Source: Candidatus Melainabacteria bacterium
GTDB taxonomy: Bacteria; Cyanobacteriota; Vampirovibrionia; Obscuribacterales; Obscuribacteraceae
Direction: 5' to 3'
Length of the DNA: 64,000 bases
NCBI GenBank assembly: GCA_003963305.1
Contig: RXJR01000022.1
Location: 181,361-245,360 of the forward strand
In this document: one piece after another, positions 1-8,450 of the stretch
Layout: the number at the start of each line of letters is the position of its first letter
How positions within the stretch are numbered: the stretch's first letter is position 1
Translations under genes and position numbers: made by a program
Notes under the pieces: generated by a model
Databases searched by the model: none
What the model was told of the DNA's origin: nothing
What the model saw: only the letters and a program-made list of their open reading frames with translations

Positions 1-437
1 GCCAGCGTGGCTACGAAGTTAGCCAGATAGAGCTGTGTCTCGCTATTTGTAGGAAGCATACCGTCGCTGTTGGCGGCGTTACGTCTATAGGCTTCACGCA
101 AACCTGCCGGCCAGTTGACCCGAATCGCGCTGGCGGGCACATTGCACTGTTTGTCGCCAATTGTCGTCTTGCCACCGCTGACCTCATCGAGACCTTTGTC
201 TTCGCACTTCTGGCGTTGATTTTCAGTCTTCTGACGTCCGCCTTGATCTTCCGGAGCATCGCCACCATTAACGATACCAGCTCCGTTGTGATACTGATTG
301 TTCCAGATGGTCGGTCCGCCACCTGTCTGACCCTTCTGGGTTCCGGCAAGACCACCGGGAAACGCCAGAGCCTGGATATTTACAGAAGCGACGGTAAGTA
401 AGGACAAGAGTAGAAACAAGAATCTAGAATTCTTCAT
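1..437 (-). CDS. Secreted protein, partial (C-terminus off left edge)
   Basis: The start codon is the ATG at 435-437 (complement), with an AAGGA ribosome site about 6 bases upstream; the gene runs off the left end, leaving about 145 visible residues. The product opens with MKNSRFLFLLLSLL and a hydrophobic stretch ending in ALA around residue 25, a typical Sec signal peptide. The mature part begins Gly-rich (FPGGLAGTQKGQTGGG) and is polar with two visible cysteines. I do not recognise a family. It lies about 150 bases downstream of, and on the same strand as, the TrbL/VirB6-like gene. It may therefore belong to the same type IV secretion-like operon, which is inference from position only. Confidence 0.7.
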   Translation of the reverse strand, partial: MKNSRFLFLLLSLLTVASVNIQALAFPGGLAGTQKGQTGGGPTIWNNQYHNGAGIVNGGDAPEDQGGRQKTENQRQKCEDKGLDEVSGGKTTIGDKQCNVPASAIRVNWPAGLREAYRRNAANSDGMLPTNSETQLYLANFVATL

Positions 438-585
438 GCTAATCCTTCACGGCCTGCAGCGGCGAGCCATCGCTCAGTCTCTGCTGCCGATTCATCTAGT
501 AAGGGGGCTGCTGGAGGGGTAATGCCTACCCAACGAACCTATCTTGCCAAGATAACGTTACGCTAATGTGACGGGTTCGCCGAGG

Positions 586-2529
586 TCAACATTCAAGTTC
601 GCCGGCTGTAGATAATGGCGGGGGACCATGGTAAACAGCGTTCTCAGCCCGTGGAGTGCCGTTAGACGATGGGGTGCCTCGTTCAGATCCGGGATTGCCT
701 CCTGGAGAGCTGCCTGGATGTGTGCCACGGCTTCCACTGCCCTGATCGGAATGGCTGGCGCCCTTCTTACCACTGCCGCCGCCGCCACCACCGCCGCCTC
801 CTCCTCCGCCGCCCTTAACGGCTTCAGACTTGAGCTGTTCGGCTTTCTGCAAAATCTTACTGACCATCTCACCTGGTTTGTATTCGAATGGAACGAACGG
901 AACGTAGAGCAAGATAACCATGAATGCAGTGTAGACAGCCATCTCCCACTGACTATTGGGAATATAGATACCCTGCTCCATTAACCATTCGATGCGTGTT
1001 TGCATGATCAAGATCACCACGCACCACCAGAACTTCCACAAAGACACATTGATCAGCGCATCGATCCAATTAGTAAAACAAGTTTTGAATAGCGAGCCAC
1101 ATCCCGACGGCCAGGCGAAGAATGCTGCGGCAATCGGTGCCATTAAGAAGAGATAGCAAATCATCACCATCTGAAAAGCCGAAAGCATAAGCATTCCAAA
1201 ATTCATAGCGACGTTGAGCATGTTGAACGCCATTTGCATCATGCGGGTGGCTGCGCCCTGGTTCTCAACTTGAGACGATTTCTCGCTGCCGCCATCTATT
1301 TTGCCGGCGATTGCCTCACTGATACCACCACCGAGGGCAGCCTCGATACTTGGTGGCACAACGTTAGCGTAATCCTTCGGCATGCTGAATGCGTTCTTTG
1401 CATTCTGCACGGGTGCATTGAACGTCTGCTCCTTCATCCACTCGATCAGCACGGTAGGTTCAATGAGATTCTGCACTTCAAAAGTCATTGAATTACCGAC
1501 GTCTATTGCCCAACTGGCAAAAAGTTGGGTGCCTGGAATGAGGAATATGGCAATAATGCTGCGCAGAATTCCAGTAAAGGGATTGACTGCATCCTCGTCT
1601 TTTGCACCAAGGATGCCGTAGGCAAGATAACCTTTCAAATTCGTCAAAATGGCGCCTGGAAGCAGAAGCAGAAGGGCCATGGGTACGTAGATAACTTTGT
1701 AGACTTGCTGCACCATCCAGATCGCCTGACTGTGTGTCTTAACTGGAGCTTCAGAAGCCGTGGGCGTGCCCGAACCCTCATTGGCAACGTTGATCAGTGG
1801 GGTACGACACTCTTCTACTCCTGTCTGGAACCCGTTTTCGGCTGCTCCGGCAGCAGCATCGGAAATCTCCTGCTGCTGCGCTCCCATGTTTGCCTTAGCA
1901 GTTTCAGCGGAACGTTTTGGTGCATTAATTAACTGGGTGGCGGCATAGGCAGCAGCGATATAGTTAATCTGCATGATCGAATTGGAGGGCATAGCGCTCT
2001 CTAGCGCCTTCGGCATCTTTGGAAACCACTTGTCCAAAACTGCTTTAGCCGCGGCAGATGGAGGCGTGGCGGACACTTTTCTCATCGGCGGAAACGAATA
2101 CCAGTTCTGACCAGCCGGAGGTGCCTGGTAGGCAACGTTGACACCATTGCCGATGTTTTTGTAGGACCACTGCGTCAGAGTTTTGTCAATCTGCTGCGGT
2201 TTAGGCTTTTGCGCCTGGGGATCGGGCTTCTTCGTTTGAACTGTATGATCGCCTGCGCCTGTACCAACGCCAGCCTGATCGTTATTTCCGTACGAAACGT
2301 CCTTGGTCGGAGCACCCGGCTGAGGCTCGAGTTGCTCCATTTTGTCGTCTTCTTCAGCGGCAGGATTTTGCATGTTGTACATGCGGCTATGCTCGGTCTG
2401 TGAATAAGCGCGACCCTGCGGACCAAGCGACGAGAATCCTCCACTCGGCAGTGCATAAGCGGAATCCAGACAGATTGACGCAATGCAGAAGTACAGAAAC
2501 AAAAACCGACAGATTTTCAGTCTTTCCAT
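586..2529 (-). CDS. TrbL/VirB6-like polytopic membrane protein
   Basis: 647 residues. An N-terminal signal-like segment (residues 8-27) is followed by a polar, Pro/Gln-rich region to about residue 250. Then come several strongly hydrophobic segments (near VYVPMALLLLLPGAIL, SIIAIFLIPGTQLF, MLMLSAFQMVMICYLF, WCVVILIM and AVYTAFMVILLYVPF). The C-terminal tail starts with about 13 consecutive glycines and is Ser/Gly/Pro-rich. This architecture resembles TrbL/VirB6-type inner-membrane channel components of type IV secretion systems; the assignment rests on topology and the conserved-looking WPSGCG/W-rich core, not on a catalytic motif. The start codon abuts the stop of the 78-residue ORF upstream (TAA then ATG), suggesting translational coupling. 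Other T4SS genes would have to lie to the left of the window. Confidence 0.6.
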   Translation of the reverse strand: MERLKICRFLFLYFCIASICLDSAYALPSGGFSSLGPQGRAYSQTEHSRMYNMQNPAAEEDDKMEQLEPQPGAPTKDVSYGNNDQAGVGTGAGDHTVQTKKPDPQAQKPKPQQIDKTLTQWSYKNIGNGVNVAYQAPPAGQNWYSFPPMRKVSATPPSAAAKAVLDKWFPKMPKALESAMPSNSIMQINYIAAAYAATQLINAPKRSAETAKANMGAQQQEISDAAAGAAENGFQTGVEECRTPLINVANEGSGTPTASEAPVKTHSQAIWMVQQVYKVIYVPMALLLLLPGAILTNLKGYLAYGILGAKDEDAVNPFTGILRSIIAIFLIPGTQLFASWAIDVGNSMTFEVQNLIEPTVLIEWMKEQTFNAPVQNAKNAFSMPKDYANVVPPSIEAALGGGISEAIAGKIDGGSEKSSQVENQGAATRMMQMAFNMLNVAMNFGMLMLSAFQMVMICYLFLMAPIAAAFFAWPSGCGSLFKTCFTNWIDALINVSLWKFWWCVVILIMQTRIEWLMEQGIYIPNSQWEMAVYTAFMVILLYVPFVPFEYKPGEMVSKILQKAEQLKSEAVKGGGGGGGGGGGGGSGKKGASHSDQGSGSRGTHPGSSPGGNPGSERGTPSSNGTPRAENAVYHGPPPLSTAGELEC

Positions 2530-2766
2530 TTAGCATCCAGCCGCGTCGATGCGCAGGCTGCCTTTAGTAAGTAAGGGGCGTTCAAAAAGCGTTTCAACAC
2601 TGGCAGTTTGACGATTTATCGTTACGACATCGTGACGTTTAATCCCGGTCTGGAATCTTCCAGGGTAAACCCAATGTACTGCTGCGCGAGAAAGGCGCAA
2701 AGTATCATCGAGAACCCAGAAAGCCATGATCACTGCGTAGATTTGAAGACGCTTACTAGAGCGCAT
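2530..2766 (-). CDS. Small hypothetical protein upstream of TrbL-like gene
   Basis: 78 residues with one hydrophobic stretch near the N-terminus (IYAVIMAFWVL) and a basic middle. Its TAA stop is directly followed by the ATG of the TrbL/VirB6-like gene, a coupling arrangement that argues it is translated. Against it, no ribosome-binding site is seen before ATG 2766, and only 7 bases separate this start from the divergent GTG start at 2774, leaving no room for two promoters. A shorter product, or pure leader sequence, is possible. No family recognised. Confidence 0.4.
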   Translation of the reverse strand: MRSSKRLQIYAVIMAFWVLDDTLRLSRAAVHWVYPGRFQTGIKRHDVVTINRQTASVETLFERPLLTKGSLRIDAAGC

Positions 2767-2773
2767 TAAGACT

Positions 2774-4363
2774 GTGGAATTAACAGAAGAAAATGCACAG
2801 TCAGTAAATCTTGTCCCCGAGTCGGATGAGAATAATTTGGATTGCAGTGAAACTGATCCACCTCAAAGTCCTGAAGTTGCGCAGGCTAAAAATGGTTTGC
2901 AAAAATTTCCAGACATAAAAATTCCAGGAATGACGCTGCCAGAACCTGCATTCGGAATGAATTCGCTCAGAAAGCGGTGTTCGCTAATGAGACTAGCTCC
3001 GTTTGGACCGAATTCACTTTTCATGATATCTGTATTGGCTCTGGCAGTGGCGCTCATTGTCTATCAATGGCTCCATAACCGTTCCGAGACAGAAAAGTTA
3101 TTTCGCTACTATGTCGACCAGGCGCAGCTTTCCGCGCTCAATGGCCACGACAACAAGGCAGTCAGTGCATGGAGAGATGCCATTGAAAACGCCATCGCCC
3201 TCGGTGACAACCCGAAACTAATCGGTAATTTGTATCTGGAAAAAGCGAAATCAGAAATAGCTGCATCGAAAGCTCTAACAAAGCCAACTGAAGTTGAAAC
3301 TAGCAGGCAGCAGATCATAGGCGACATACAAAGAGCTCTGACCCATTACCAAAAGGATTCATTTACTACACTGGCACAGATTCAAGCACAGGAGCTGCTT
3401 TTGTCAATCCTGCCGGTGTACACGGAACGATTTGTCAGTGATGAAGAACAAGTGCGCATAGACGAAAGACGGGCTACAGCAGAAAAACTTCTCAAAGAAG
3501 GTAAGCAAAGTGAGGCGCTGAAGGTCTTTACAGAAGTTGTAATCGCGTCGAAAGGGCTCACACGGGCAGCCTTAGAAGACGACATTAAACAGCTAATGAC
3601 GAGACGGTCCAACCCTCGTACAAATGCGGAAGAGCTTTTCCCAATCACATCGGCCTTGTTTACCTATCAAATATGTGCGTCAGCACAAACGACAGTTGAA
3701 GAGGGTCAAAGTCTAAACTTACTGCTTGATCAGGCTTTGAAGGCAAGTGGACATGCAAAAGATGACTACCAATACCTGAAGAAGCTTGGCGATCGCATGT
3801 TCGTAAAGGCGAACTATCATGGGGCTAACCTTGCATATTGGCGCTGCCAGGCGCTCAAAGATTCAGCCGAGGTGAGAGAGCATCTAAAATTCTGCTATTT
3901 AAAGTTGCATCCTACTAAAACAGAAGACAGCCAAGCCGCTATCAGTGCCGTTGTGGAACTGATAAGACTTAACGTCAAAGCATTCGGGCAAGACAGTAAG
4001 CAAGTGACTGGCGCCGTGGAGAGGCATGCGGAGCTGCTCGAGTCAACAGGCAATTTTGAAGAGGCCGAGACGCGACGCCGAACAGTTTTTGACCGAATTG
4101 TCGCAGACAAGTCGGGACAACCGTTCTATGACAGATACGGACAAATTATTAGCGATCCTGCCAGACAAGCAGAAGATGCAATCATGAAACTATACGTCAC
4201 TGAAGGGAAGTTCAAAGAGGCTCTAGCGTGGTACCGAGAGAGACAACCACAATCTGACCAGATGACAGAAATGGATTTTACGTTTGTGGATCTGTGCACA
4301 AAGGCAAACTGGCTGTCTGACCCAATGCTAGAAGAAGTGATCGAGCGAGAAAGGCATGATTGA
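2774..4363 (+). CDS. Single-TM protein with periplasmic TPR-like domain (paralog 1)
   Basis: 529 residues from a GTG start; no clear Shine-Dalgarno is visible, so a later start is possible (for example the Met near residue 53). The N-terminal ~80 residues are polar and acidic, followed by one membrane segment (FMISVLALAVALIVYQWL, about residues 83-100). The rest is helical with TPR-like pairs, e.g. DNKAVSAWRDAIENAIALGD and EGKFKEALAWYRERQ. The stop overlaps the ATG of the next gene by 8 bases (ATGATTGA). The next product has the same architecture and matching C-terminal sequence (LYVTEGKFKEALAWY here, LYTNEGKFNLALSLY there), so these are tandem duplicates. The predicted topology is cytosolic N-tail with an extracytoplasmic TPR scaffold. 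Function unknown. Confidence 0.75.
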   Translation: MELTEENAQSVNLVPESDENNLDCSETDPPQSPEVAQAKNGLQKFPDIKIPGMTLPEPAFGMNSLRKRCSLMRLAPFGPNSLFMISVLALAVALIVYQWLHNRSETEKLFRYYVDQAQLSALNGHDNKAVSAWRDAIENAIALGDNPKLIGNLYLEKAKSEIAASKALTKPTEVETSRQQIIGDIQRALTHYQKDSFTTLAQIQAQELLLSILPVYTERFVSDEEQVRIDERRATAEKLLKEGKQSEALKVFTEVVIASKGLTRAALEDDIKQLMTRRSNPRTNAEELFPITSALFTYQICASAQTTVEEGQSLNLLLDQALKASGHAKDDYQYLKKLGDRMFVKANYHGANLAYWRCQALKDSAEVREHLKFCYLKLHPTKTEDSQAAISAVVELIRLNVKAFGQDSKQVTGAVERHAELLESTGNFEEAETRRRTVFDRIVADKSGQPFYDRYGQIISDPARQAEDAIMKLYVTEGKFKEALAWYRERQPQSDQMTEMDFTFVDLCTKANWLSDPMLEEVIERERHD

Positions 4364-5921
4364 AAAACTTGAAACTCCTGCTGCCGAAACGAATTCGCAA
4401 AATGCTGGCGAGCTAGAAGCGAATCCTATAAATTCAACTATTAAATCCAGGTTCGTCTGTTTGGCATCAGACATCGTCCGTGTCAGATCCATTCCGGTTG
4501 CGCTGGGGTTACTCACCGCTATGTCTATTGGAGCCAATTCGTATTCACAACTCAAAAGTACGGAAGATGCACTGCAAATTCACAGAGACAGTGCTGAACT
4601 CTTCGATTATTCACATCAGGATGCGGAGGCCAGCAAGATGTGGCATCGAGCTATCACTGATTCTATGAAATTGAATTACCGAGAAAAATTGACTGGCGAT
4701 ATGTATGTAAGAGCGGCTAAATCCGAGCGTCATGCCGCTGTTGCAGTTTCTTATGGACAGACCATGTGGAAAATTCCCCCGGGCGCGGAAGCAAAATCAA
4801 AGACTGAGGAACAGTTCTACAAATCACAGCAAGAAGCAGATCTCAAATCCGCGTTGAAAATATACAGCAGGATACCAGACACCAGAGCTGAGCAGCTTGT
4901 TGTCTTGAACGATTTGCATATAATTCTTGGACAGAAAGTAGCTCAAGCAAACTGTTACTTGAGCGACGGCTCGGCGTACGCAGGCGAAAACAAAGACCCT
5001 CAGGAGCGGCAACCAGACCGCGACTTGCAGGAGGGGTTGGCTAAATTAGAATCAGGAAAAGAGGACCTCGGTCTCGCGTGCTTTCAACGGTATTTAAGCC
5101 GAACGCATGATTCGATCAAATTGGCGAATCCTGTCATCAAACAAATTCAAGCGACAAGCAAACATGACTATAGAAGAGTGCAACTGTTGATTCCTCTCAT
5201 ACACGAAGTTATCTACTACTGTCAGAACATTCAAGACCTCCGGTGGGAGTTCGAATGGCTAAACTTCTTGCTCGCTTCGCTGATGGACCCTGACGACTAT
5301 CATGACCGACTAAACCTCGCTGATTCGACAAATACCGTGCATGGCGCGATTATTGAGTATTCGAGATGTCTCGGACTGAAAGAGGATAAGGTCGTTAGTG
5401 CCAAGCTTCTAGGCAAGTTACAAGAAGCAAGAAATACCGATTTAAGTCCGCAACAGCAGTCAGACATCACTAACTATATCGACTGCCTGACGCGTTTACA
5501 AAAGCTCAGAATTGACGCATTCGGCGCCAATGACCATGGCACCCAAGATACTACAAAGGAACTCGGTATTGCTTCAGGTCTAAGTGGTGATTTCGAAAAC
5601 GCCGAGCACTTCCTGAGTTCACTGACAACAGGCGCTGCAATCGAAGGACCTTCTGACGCTCGCCTGAGCCTGGCAGACCTGTACACAAATGAAGGCAAAT
5701 TCAACCTGGCGCTCTCGCTGTACGATCAAGTCTTCCAAGAGTTGAAGAAGGAGCAGCACGCAAGCGTTCGGTTTCTCCGGTGGCGGATAGCCCGAGCAAA
5801 TCTTCTTGCAGGGCGAATGAAACCGGCAATCCAAGCAATCAACGACGCCAACAACGAGTCAACACCTGATCTGTTCGGTTCCAGCCGAAGCAATGTTGAC
5901 CCGTCGTTATTGATGGAGTAA
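4356..5921 (+). CDS. Single-TM protein with periplasmic TPR-like domain (paralog 2)
   Basis: 521 residues. The ATG overlaps the previous stop by 8 bases, so the pair is co-transcribed and translationally coupled. A polar N-tail of about 45 residues precedes one hydrophobic segment (IPVALGLLTAMSIGAN). A long helical region with TPR-like units follows, beginning DSAELFDYSHQDAEASKMW and including EGKFNLALSLYDQVFQEL near the C-terminus. It is a diverged copy of the upstream gene with the same N-tail/TM/TPR order. It ends 20 bases before the convergent stop of the LysM-like repeat protein. No enzymatic motif is seen; a scaffold or assembly role at the membrane is inference from the TPR architecture. 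Confidence 0.75.
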   Translation: MIEKLETPAAETNSQNAGELEANPINSTIKSRFVCLASDIVRVRSIPVALGLLTAMSIGANSYSQLKSTEDALQIHRDSAELFDYSHQDAEASKMWHRAITDSMKLNYREKLTGDMYVRAAKSERHAAVAVSYGQTMWKIPPGAEAKSKTEEQFYKSQQEADLKSALKIYSRIPDTRAEQLVVLNDLHIILGQKVAQANCYLSDGSAYAGENKDPQERQPDRDLQEGLAKLESGKEDLGLACFQRYLSRTHDSIKLANPVIKQIQATSKHDYRRVQLLIPLIHEVIYYCQNIQDLRWEFEWLNFLLASLMDPDDYHDRLNLADSTNTVHGAIIEYSRCLGLKEDKVVSAKLLGKLQEARNTDLSPQQQSDITNYIDCLTRLQKLRIDAFGANDHGTQDTTKELGIASGLSGDFENAEHFLSSLTTGAAIEGPSDARLSLADLYTNEGKFNLALSLYDQVFQELKKEQHASVRFLRWRIARANLLAGRMKPAIQAINDANNESTPDLFGSSRSNVDPSLLME

Positions 5922-5941
5922 CCGAAATCCTATCGGCAGGC

Positions 5942-7591
5942 CTATCGGAACAGACCGGCAAGAGCGGGATTGCTACGAAGGTTGTTGTCGATGACCAGTT
6001 CTTCATTGCGACGCAGTTCATTGCGATTTCCGTTTGCAGCTCGCAATTGCTTGGCGACGCTGCTCAATTCTGCCTGACTTGCATCGTATCGCTGTCCCTT
6101 GTGCGCTTCAGCGATGAGGCGCTCGGCAGCATGCCAGTAGCCTTCGCCAGACCTTACTTTCAATGCATCATGGACATTTGGGGGCAAATCACCGCCTGCT
6201 GGTCCGCGCTGTGGACCGACAACCTCAGGACGAGCCTGTGGCTGAGCGACTGGACGAGTTGGTTCGATACCGCCGCGACGAAGTGCATTGTCGCTCAGAT
6301 TGTGCTGATGTGCCTGATCGATCAATTCGGCTGCAGTAAGATCCTTCTTGGAGAACCAACCATCTCGAGACAGCCCCTTGATGTAATCCAATGTGTGGCG
6401 ATCCTTCGGACTGAGAGCAGGATCCTTCAGCTCCTGGTCGATACGTGCACTGGATATGCCACCATCTGGACTGGCAAGACGTTGATAGAGGCTCTGTCTG
6501 CCCATCGGCTTTTCAAACAGGTGAGCAAAATCTTCCTGCCTTCCACGGCTTACATCGTCAAGTCTTGTACGTTCAGGTCTGCTGGACAATCTATCCCAAT
6601 TGGTACCAGAATCGGCCGCTAGTTTCTGCAGATCGGCTTTGGAGTAATCTGTGTACTGAACCATTTCGCCATTGGTGACCATAGGCGCATTGTTCTGCAG
6701 ATATTTGAGAGTCTGTACATTTTGAGGGGTCAAATTATTCCGTTCTGGATACTGAGCAAGCTGATTTATTTTATCCAGACTCAAACCACCACGTCCGTCT
6801 CCGACTCGATCGAGCAAGCTTCTGCCGCCACCAGGTCTGGCGGTCAAATCACTGAGAGCGGCTTGCCCAGCCTGTGCTTCCGCACTCAACGGCTCAGGGC
6901 GTTTCGTGCTGTACTGCCGCTCTTGTGGGGTCAAACCAGCAGCGTCTCCAGCTCGTTGCAACGCTCCTTGAGAGACGTCTCCACCGGACGATCTAAGTTT
7001 ATTAACCGCTTCCAGTGATGCTCGGTCCTGACTGGACAGACCTGGCTCACTCAATCGCGCATCAAGCTTTTGTCCGGAGATATTGCCGCTGGTATCGCGC
7101 ACAGTATCATAGAGGCTTCTGCCGGTAGAAGGGTCTTTAGCGTACAGGTTACGCAAGTCTGCATGCTGTTTTTCACGCGCTGCAAACGCTTGAATATCTG
7201 AATTGTAGATGTGCTGCCCATCGCCTGAGATTTTGTTGAAGTCTTTCAACAGCCGCTGAGTCAGAGCTCGCTCACCTTCGGAAAGGTTAGGCTTTCGTCC
7301 GTGTTCTTCAATATCTGTGCGAGACAAACCATTCCAATATTGCTGCCAATAAGACTTATCACCGAGAATTCTGGAAGCTTCCAGCGCCTCAGCGCGACCA
7401 GTGAAACCATCTCTGTCCAACTTGTCCATGGCCCGTGCAGCTGACCCGGTTGCAGAGTTAGGACCTGTGATCGAGTCCAATTCTTTCAGAAAGGGACTCG
7501 GGCTGCTTGGAGATTGAGTGATGGCAGATTCCGCACGCTCGACGCCTCTTCTTTCCTGGGTTACTGCTTCACCATTAGTTTCTCTCGCCAT
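5942..7591 (-). CDS. EF-like repeat protein with C-terminal LysM-like domain
   Basis: 549 residues. The start ATG has a strong GGAGGA site 7-8 bases upstream. The polar N-terminus shows no Sec signal. Three diverged ~66-residue repeats are visible, each with a L-x-x-L, GRSL(Y/L)D, D-x-x-G-x-(I/L)S, L(S/T)xxDR and L-x-x-(I/V/L)xxL pattern. They start near LRNLYAKDPSTGRSLYD, LSDLTARPGGGRSLLDR and FAHLFEKPMGRQSLYQR; the D-x-x-G-x-I-S element recalls an EF-hand loop. The last ~90 residues (VRSGEGYWHAAERLI, then KQLRAANGNRNELRRNEEL) match the pattern of LysM-like domains: G-x-(S/G)YW-x-A, a helix, then NG-x4-L-x4-L. A peptidoglycan-binding or surface role is likely, but the export route is unclear. 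Confidence 0.7.
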   Translation of the reverse strand: MARETNGEAVTQERRGVERAESAITQSPSSPSPFLKELDSITGPNSATGSAARAMDKLDRDGFTGRAEALEASRILGDKSYWQQYWNGLSRTDIEEHGRKPNLSEGERALTQRLLKDFNKISGDGQHIYNSDIQAFAAREKQHADLRNLYAKDPSTGRSLYDTVRDTSGNISGQKLDARLSEPGLSSQDRASLEAVNKLRSSGGDVSQGALQRAGDAAGLTPQERQYSTKRPEPLSAEAQAGQAALSDLTARPGGGRSLLDRVGDGRGGLSLDKINQLAQYPERNNLTPQNVQTLKYLQNNAPMVTNGEMVQYTDYSKADLQKLAADSGTNWDRLSSRPERTRLDDVSRGRQEDFAHLFEKPMGRQSLYQRLASPDGGISSARIDQELKDPALSPKDRHTLDYIKGLSRDGWFSKKDLTAAELIDQAHQHNLSDNALRRGGIEPTRPVAQPQARPEVVGPQRGPAGGDLPPNVHDALKVRSGEGYWHAAERLIAEAHKGQRYDASQAELSSVAKQLRAANGNRNELRRNEELVIDNNLRSNPALAGLFR

Positions 7592-7974
7592 GAGGATCTC
7601 CTCCTAAAAAACAAAGACCGTGTTGGGTGTTTGGGGGACGGAAACACTGCTTCAACTGGCAACTAGCGTGTTATCGATTCCGTGTGTTTACAGTAAAAAA
7701 TCATCGTTACCGCTTCGTGACGGTTATGAAAAATTTCCAAGGAGCGGTCTGGCTCGAATTTTCGACCTTCGCAGTCCTTATATAGACAGATTTTTCTTGA
7801 GCGCCTCAAAAATCTCAGTCGTGGAGATGCCTCGGCTACAAGGCTTCAAATTGATGGACACCCCACCTGATGACTGGACCGCTGCCAGCGACGCCGTCGT
7901 AACGAGGAGGTAACTTTCAACGGCTATGGTGAGTTCATTCCCTCGATCGAATACCTGTTTCTTAGAGGCACCCC
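7592..7974 (+). other. 383-base intergenic region, no supported gene
   Basis: This region separates the divergent 5942-7591 gene from the 7975 gene. The left end carries the GGAGGA ribosome site of the minus-strand gene (around 7598-7604, complement). A strong plus-strand GAGGAGGT lies at 7904-7911, but it is followed only by short ATG-started frames with atypical composition. I see no tRNA, no convincing terminator hairpin and no sigma-70-type promoter with good boxes. Confidence 0.5.
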
Positions 7975-8298
7975 ATGGAACCAATCAACCCAAATACATT
8001 CTCAAATCAGACGAGCTGCGTATTCAGTCAGAATCAATTTCTAAAATTCCAATTGAATCGAGATCAATGCCTACAAATGATCAAGTCGGTTCTGTCAGAA
8101 CTGAATGCGCACATTAAGGAGTTTGGCGACAAACTATTGTGCATTGTCAGGGAAGGAACGGCAACCTATGCGTTCGAACTGAACTTTGAATTTATGCCAA
8201 ACAATGCTGTAGTTCGAGTTGAAAATTTTCGCGTTTTAAATAGCTTTTCGGAGCTGGTCGAGTTGCGTTATCAAATGCAAAAAATAAATTGCAGATAG
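7975..8298 (+). CDS. Hypothetical protein, 107 residues
   Basis: The ATG at 7975 is preceded by AGAGG about 7 bases upstream. The product is soluble, with no signal or membrane segment; alternating hydrophobic strands near the C-terminus (TATYAFELNFEFMPNNAVVRVENF) suggest a small alpha/beta fold. A rho-independent terminator follows 27 bases after the stop, supporting a genuine monocistronic gene. No family recognised. Confidence 0.55.
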   Translation: MEPINPNTFSNQTSCVFSQNQFLKFQLNRDQCLQMIKSVLSELNAHIKEFGDKLLCIVREGTATYAFELNFEFMPNNAVVRVENFRVLNSFSELVELRYQMQKINCR

Positions 8299-8324
8299 CA
8301 GTACAGATTTAATTAGGGGGCAGG

Positions 8325-8354
8325 GGGCACCAGTGATGGTGTCCTCTTCTTTTT
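8325..8354 (+). terminator. Rho-independent terminator
   Basis: Stem GGGCACCA/TGGTGTCC (one G-T pair) with a GTGA loop, followed by TCTTCTTTTT. It sits just after the 7975-8298 gene and upstream of the hydrolase gene. Confidence 0.75.
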
Positions 8355-8450
8355 GCAAAGGTCACAGAAATGTAACGCTGCAAATTTAGGATATCAACAT
8401 AAAGCGTACCAGCAGCCCCTTTGGCGCATTCATCTTAGTATAGGTAGCAA

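Noticed and set aside
777..815. CCGCC/CCTCC run as a structured element
   Set aside because: It is the codon run for the poly-glycine tract of the TrbL/VirB6-like protein.
6047..6622. Plus-strand open frame of 191 codons opposite the LysM-like repeat gene
   Set aside because: No ribosome site; the minus-strand frame has repeats, a LysM-like domain and GGAGGA before its start.
7620..7913. 97-codon plus-strand frame in the 383-base gap
   Set aside because: No ribosome site, mixed composition, no recognisable domain; the strong GAGGAGGT at 7904 lies at its end rather than before it.
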